From positions 1 through 19,767 of the forward strand of contig CAYGSG010000052.1 in NCBI GenBank assembly GCA_964352615.1: a stretch of DNA of 19,767 bases. The letters run 5' to 3'. How positions within the stretch are numbered: the stretch's first letter is position 1; every line of letters starts with the position of its first letter. Position numbers and translations under genes: made by a program. This document shows, one piece after another, positions 15,208-19,767 of the stretch. The stretch is from OFTM382 sp964352615 (GTDB lineage Bacteria > Planctomycetota > Phycisphaerae > Phycisphaerales > UBA1924). A model generated the notes under the pieces. It saw nothing but the letters and a program-made list of their open reading frames with translations, ran no database searches and was not told the origin of the DNA.

Positions 15208-15960
15208 ATGAATCCCGTCGCCCCCCAAGAGTTCGCCGATCGCCACGTCGTCGTCACCGGCGGCACTGGAGCCCTCGGCTCAGCGGTTGTCGAGATGCTC
15301 ATCGACGGCGGGGCGCACGTCCATGTGCCGTGCTTCCGCCACGAGGAGCTCAAGGCCTTCACCCTCGCCAGCCACGACCGGGTCCACGTGACCGAGCAGG
15401 TGGACCTGAGCGACGAGCACAAGGTGGAGCTTTTCTACTCGGTGTTCGCTGCGGGCCGCAACGTGCCGCTGTGGGGTTCGATCCATCTCGCCGGAGGCTT
15501 CATGGCGGGCAGCATCTGCCAGACCCGCAAGGCCCAGCTCACCGCCGAGCTCGATAAGAACCTCGTCTCCTGCTACCTGACCTGCCGGGAGGCGGCCCGT
15601 CGCATGATGGAAGCGGGAACGCTCAACGGCATCAGCGGCGGGGGGCGGATCGTCAACGTCTCAGCGCGCCTCGCGCTCGAACCAAGAGCCGGCGCCGGGA
15701 TGACCGCCTACGCCGTGGCCAAGGCGGGCGTGGCCGCGCTCTCGCAGGCGCTGGGCGAAGAACTCCGCCACGAAGGCATCTGGGTCAACGCGATCGTGCC
15801 TAGCGTGCTCGATACCCCCGCCAACCGCAAGGCGATGCCCGGCGCCGACTTTGGCCTGTGGCCCAAGCCGGCGGAAGTCGCCGAGACGATCGTGCACCTG
15901 GCCTCTCCCAACAATATGGTGACGCGCAGCGCGCTGGTGCCGGTGTACGGGCGGAGCTAA
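15208..15960 (+). CDS. Short-chain dehydrogenase/reductase (SDR) family oxidoreductase
   Basis: Classical-type SDR, 250 aa, NAD(P)-dependent, substrate unknown. The Rossmann motif is TGGTGALG (17-24). Asp66 in VDLSD, Asn118, Ser152, Tyr168 and Lys172 (YAVAK) supply the coenzyme-binding and catalytic positions. The usual NNAG after strand 4 is HLAGG (93-97), a departure from the family consensus. The Ser-Tyr interval is slightly wider (16) than the usual 13. GGAG lies seven bases before ATG. It is alone on the plus strand, divergent from flgF, with 143 bases between them; there is nothing to link it to motility. Confidence 0.85.
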   Translation: MNPVAPQEFADRHVVVTGGTGALGSAVVEMLIDGGAHVHVPCFRHEELKAFTLASHDRVHVTEQVDLSDEHKVELFYSVFAAGRNVPLWGSIHLAGGFMAGSICQTRKAQLTAELDKNLVSCYLTCREAARRMMEAGTLNGISGGGRIVNVSARLALEPRAGAGMTAYAVAKAGVAALSQALGEELRHEGIWVNAIVPSVLDTPANRKAMPGADFGLWPKPAEVAETIVHLASPNNMVTRSALVPVYGRS

Positions 15961-16290
15961 AGATGGCCGGGCAATGGGGAGTGGGCAATAGGTAATGGGT
16001 TCAGATCAGAGCCGCGTGCGCGATCACGCGGGCACGCTTTCCCCTTCTGGCTCCCTCTCCCCACCGAGGGAGAGGGCTGGGGTGAGGGGGGTTTGGAACT
16101 GGCTGCGAGAGCGGCGGGTCAGAAACCCCTCACCCGCCGATGCCTGTTGGCATCGCCGACCTCTCCCTCAAGGGGAGAGGTGGCGGAGAAGAGTTCCTCG
16201 CAATCACCGACGCTCAATAGAAACTTCAGCCGCACCGCCAGGGAATCTCAAAGACCGAATTGGCTACCTATGGCGGCGATCCCGGGCGGG
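15961..16290. other. Gene-free spacer holding a REP-like element
   Basis: The 330 bases between the dehydrogenase and the SUKH-family gene contain no convincing coding sequence. The middle is the palindromic element described separately. The first 80 or so bases and the last 100 show no recognisable signal, and no clear terminator was found for either flanking gene. The two plus-strand open frames here run through the palindromes and lack coding character. Confidence 0.6.
16049..16184. repeat. REP/REPIN-like palindromic intergenic element
   Basis: Two inverted copies of a C-rich/G-rich unit flank a 28-base centre. The left copy has the perfect 9-bp hairpin CCCTCTCCC / GGGAGAGGG (16053-16076), followed by TGAGGGG and GTTT. 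The right copy, in reverse, has the perfect 9-bp hairpin ACCTCTCCC / GGGAGAGGT (16159-16181), preceded by AAACCCCTCACCC. A third hairpin, CGATGCC / GGCATCG, lies near 16137-16154. Dispersed repeats of the CCCTCACCC...CCTCTCCC kind are common in many GC-rich genomes, so this is probably one of a genomic family; one window cannot show the other copies. Confidence 0.65.
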
Positions 16291-16878
16291 CTACGCATCC
16301 TGCTGTTGATCGTGTTTGCGATCCACTGTCGAGTGAAGTGGCGATGCTAAGTGCGGAACTGCCGTGCGTGGAGAGTGCAAAAAAGAGCGGTGTCCGAAGA
16401 AATTGCCCTGTGGCGGGATGCAGTCGGGATCGGTGAGAATTGCTTCGAGCCATTGTGTGAACGAGGCGGCGGCGATGTCGTGTTCATTGAACTCGTGGTT
16501 GTACTCAAAGATGCACCCAGAGTGTTCGCCGGTGCCTTCGCCAACCATATAGATGAAGTCTCCATTTCCAACGTCGTAAACTATGACACCGGTTGCAGGC
16601 CAGGGCGCGAGACCGTGTGCGTTCCAGTTCTCACGCATGCGTTTGGTGTGGTAAACACAGTCGAGTCGATACTGTTCTGCTTTGGGCATGCCAAGCCCGA
16701 GTATGCTGGCCACTCCGCACTCGGCCCATCCCCACCTTTGTAAGAACTCGCGGTAGCTGCTCGGAAAGTGAGTGCCCAGCTCCTTGCTAGCAGCCTCTAT
16801 CATGGGTTCATCGACGCCATTCCCAGATGAGAAATCTGCACGTGCTTCAAACTGTGCCCAGATGTCGAGCGCTGCCAT
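16291..16878 (-). CDS. SMI1/KNR4 (SUKH) family protein
   Basis: 195-aa protein with the SUKH fold signature: an N-terminal helix followed by IEAASKELGTHFPSSYREFLQRWG (about 28-50), a glycine-rich turn VASILGLG, and strands with VIVYDVGNGDFIYMV and GCIFEYNHEFNEHDIAA. SUKH proteins are often immunity proteins against toxin nucleases, but many are orphans of unknown function. No toxin gene is next to it. The last 30 residues are Pro/His/Gln-rich and may lie outside the domain. ATG has GGAG seven bases upstream, and the gene starts 15 bases after pgi, so it is probably cotranscribed. Base composition looks less GC-rich than that of its neighbours, suggesting transfer. Confidence 0.75.
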   Translation of the reverse strand: MAALDIWAQFEARADFSSGNGVDEPMIEAASKELGTHFPSSYREFLQRWGWAECGVASILGLGMPKAEQYRLDCVYHTKRMRENWNAHGLAPWPATGVIVYDVGNGDFIYMVGEGTGEHSGCIFEYNHEFNEHDIAAASFTQWLEAILTDPDCIPPQGNFFGHRSFLHSPRTAVPHLASPLHSTVDRKHDQQQDA

Positions 16879-16893
16879 TGCTCATCTCCGATA

Positions 16894-18324
<1,431 letters not shown>

Positions 18325-18372
18325 GGCGGGAGGATACCGGCCGACGAGCGTTGCTGTCGATAAGCTGAGCCC

Positions 18373-18948
18373 ATGGCGAAGCGCATGAGCAAACACGAGC
18401 GCGCATGGCGGGTCGCCAAGCGGGCAATTGAGAAGTGGCAAGGCTACGAGGTCGTTGATCCCTGCTTTGGCAAGCTGACGTACGGGGTGACCTGGGAAGG
18501 CCAAATCAAGCTGCCGCTGACGGGAAAGGTGGCACCCTTGGCGATGGACAGCCTGCCGGTGTGGCCGACAATGGATGAGCCACCCGGCGGACCGTACGAG
18601 TGGCAGCGGCGCATTTGGCAGCGATTCATCGAGGATGTTGGCAGTGACCGACGCGATGAGGCGGTTGAGGTGCTTCGCAGATATGCCGAGAAGTTGCTAG
18701 GCATGTGCAGCGTAGCAGAGCCAGGATGGTATGTTGACGCACAGAAAATGGTCAGGTCAGTCGCCAGTTTCAAACGGGGACTTCGATGTGTCGACGTATA
18801 CGTCAGTCGGAAACACAACGGTCGGCGTCGATACGTTACGATGTCGTTTGACACGCCGTTCGACGAAGAGCATGGCTTGGGCCTTCACTACGTTGTTGGT
18901 CGCAAGACCTTTCATGCAACGTCGGGGGGAGATGGGCCAGATTTCTGA
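18373..18948 (+). CDS. Unrecognised protein, possibly DUF6985-like
   Basis: 191-aa protein I do not recognise with certainty. After a basic N-terminus (MAKRMSKHERAWRVAKRA) it has CFGKLTYGVTWEGQIKLPL (about 31-49), resembling the start of the DUF6985 type (FG-L-Y---W-G-I-LP), and a helix with WQRRIWQRFIEDVG further on. The C-terminal third is basic with several aromatic residues. No signal peptide or membrane segment is seen. The ribosome binding site before ATG is weak. The 3' half appears less GC-rich than the flanking genes. The gene is divergent from pgi with a 48-base gap and convergent with the ArsR-type gene (20 bases). Confidence 0.65.
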   Translation: MAKRMSKHERAWRVAKRAIEKWQGYEVVDPCFGKLTYGVTWEGQIKLPLTGKVAPLAMDSLPVWPTMDEPPGGPYEWQRRIWQRFIEDVGSDRRDEAVEVLRRYAEKLLGMCSVAEPGWYVDAQKMVRSVASFKRGLRCVDVYVSRKHNGRRRYVTMSFDTPFDEEHGLGLHYVVGRKTFHATSGGDGPDF

Positions 18949-18968
18949 ACGACCCTCTAGGATGAGCG

Positions 18969-19767
18969 CTACACGCCCTCGACCAGCGCCTTGAGCTTGC
19001 TGAGCCCATCGGCCCAGCCTTCCTCAAAGCCCGCGGGCAGGTCGTCGGCAAACTCGCCGGCCATGCGGTGCTCGATGTGGACGCGCGTGCCGCCCGCGTG
19101 CTTGTCGGACGGGTGGAACGTGATGGTCATGTTCCCGATATAGGCGTTGGGGATGGTGCAGTCGCCGCTCATGCGAATCTTCCAGCCGGGCTTGAGCATG
19201 GTGACGGTGGCGAGCACGTTGGCGCCGCCCTCGGGCAGTTCCATGTAGCACAGGCCGCCGATTTTGTTCTCGAACCGAGCGGGCCGGGATGTGCGCGATT
19301 CCTCGTTCTCGTAGAACCAGTCTCCGAAGCGGTTGACGTAGGCGTCGTACACCTTCGCGGGCTCGGCGGCGATCTCGATCTCGGTCTGCACAACCGCAGC
19401 ACGCACGGGGGTCTTGAGAATCTCGGTGCTCATGGGGGTGGTCCTTTCAGATGATGGGGCTGGTCTTGATTCTGCTTCGACAGCTCGCTTGAGCGCCACG
19501 AGGCGCGCCGCAGCGGGGTCTTCGTACTGGCTGACCCATCGCTCGTAGAGCTGACGCAGCGGGGCCGCGTTGAGGTGGTTCCAGCGCTGTCGGCCGCGCT
19601 TCTCGTGAAAGAGCAGGCCCGCTTCTTCCAGCACGGTCAGGTGCTTCATCACGCCGAAACGGGTGAGCTCGGGCGTCGCCTCTGCGAGCGCCCCGGTGGT
19701 CATCGGCCCGGCTCGCAATCGATCGAGCAGGGCCCGCCGTGTGGGGTCGGCGAGCGCCCTCCAGAGT
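18969..19767 (-). CDS. ArsR-type regulator in frame with SRPBCC/AHSA1 domain, 5' end cut by window edge
   Basis: One open frame of 265 codons reaches the right edge; the true start lies beyond base 19767, probably only a few codons away. The N-terminal part reads LWRALADPTRRALLDRLRAG, then FGVMKHLTVLEEAGLLFHEK, a winged-helix ArsR-type DNA-binding domain. The C-terminal part (from about 19433 down) starts MSTEILKTPVRAAVV and has the SRPBCC/AHSA1 pattern: EIEIAAEPAKVYDAYVNRFG, strands at FENKIGGLCYMEL and GTRVHIEHRMAGEF, and the final helix GFEEGWADGLSKLKALVEGV. No stop codon separates them. An internal ATG at 19433-19431 has AAAGGA upstream, so the SRPBCC part might also be made alone. Fusions of these two domains are known. 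Its ligand is unknown. Confidence 0.85.
   Translation of the reverse strand, partial: LWRALADPTRRALLDRLRAGPMTTGALAEATPELTRFGVMKHLTVLEEAGLLFHEKRGRQRWNHLNAAPLRQLYERWVSQYEDPAAARLVALKRAVEAESRPAPSSERTTPMSTEILKTPVRAAVVQTEIEIAAEPAKVYDAYVNRFGDWFYENEESRTSRPARFENKIGGLCYMELPEGGANVLATVTMLKPGWKIRMSGDCTIPNAYIGNMTITFHPSDKHAGGTRVHIEHRMAGEFADDLPAGFEEGWADGLSKLKALVEGV

Noticed and set aside
16053..16181. Palindromes after the dehydrogenase as a rho-independent terminator or a CRISPR repeat
   Set aside because: No T-run follows either stem, and there are only two inverted units without regular spacers.
15995..16309. Plus-strand open frame of 104 codons after the dehydrogenase
   Set aside because: It reads through the palindromic repeat, has a Pro/Arg/Ser-rich translation and no ribosome binding site.

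Overview
The window is GC-rich and dominated by a single minus-strand block of flagellar genes (973-15064). Late-assembling axial proteins are encoded there together with the CsrA-FliW regulatory pair and two flagellins. L- and P-ring genes (flgH, flgI) indicate a diderm. The gene style (long FlgL, GC-rich, flagellins ending in LLG, CsrA/FliW beside flagellin) suggests a planctomycete, most likely of the Phycisphaerae. That taxonomic call is inference from protein style and was not checked by any search.

Layout from the right end of the flagellar block, in transcription order (minus strand): flgF, flgG (rod), flgA, flgH, flgI (L/P-ring assembly), flgJ (rod-binding/cap domain only), flgN (chaperone), flgK, flgL (hook-filament junction), fliW, csrA, flagellin 2 and flagellin 1. 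Genes from flgF to flgL are tightly packed, with two 4-bp ATGA overlaps, and look like one operon. A strong sigma-54-type promoter (CGGCACG-N4-TTGC) sits just before flgF, so close that the transcript would be essentially leaderless. Flagellin 2 and flagellin 1 each end in a rho-independent terminator. To the left of flagellin 1 lies a tyrosine recombinase gene (XerC/XerD type) cut by the window edge just before its catalytic tyrosine.

The probable regulatory logic is that CsrA, sequestered or released by FliW, controls flagellin translation. Both flagellin leaders share the sequence CACGGAGGA over the Shine-Dalgarno site. In flagellin 2 this forms a hairpin with GGA in a six-base loop two bases from the start codon, the classical CsrA target geometry. 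No flgM-like gene is seen, which fits sigma-54 plus CsrA/FliW control rather than a sigma-28/FlgM checkpoint, although both genes could lie elsewhere.

To the right of a divergent intergenic region (15065-15207) the gene content is unrelated: a short-chain dehydrogenase (+), an intergenic REP-like palindromic element (about 16049-16184), an SMI1/KNR4 (SUKH) family gene, glucose-6-phosphate isomerase, an unrecognised or DUF6985-like gene, and an ArsR-type regulator in one reading frame with an SRPBCC/AHSA1 domain, truncated by the right edge. The SUKH and DUF6985-like genes look less GC-rich than their neighbours and may be horizontally acquired. No tRNA, rRNA, CRISPR array, insertion sequence or replication origin was seen.
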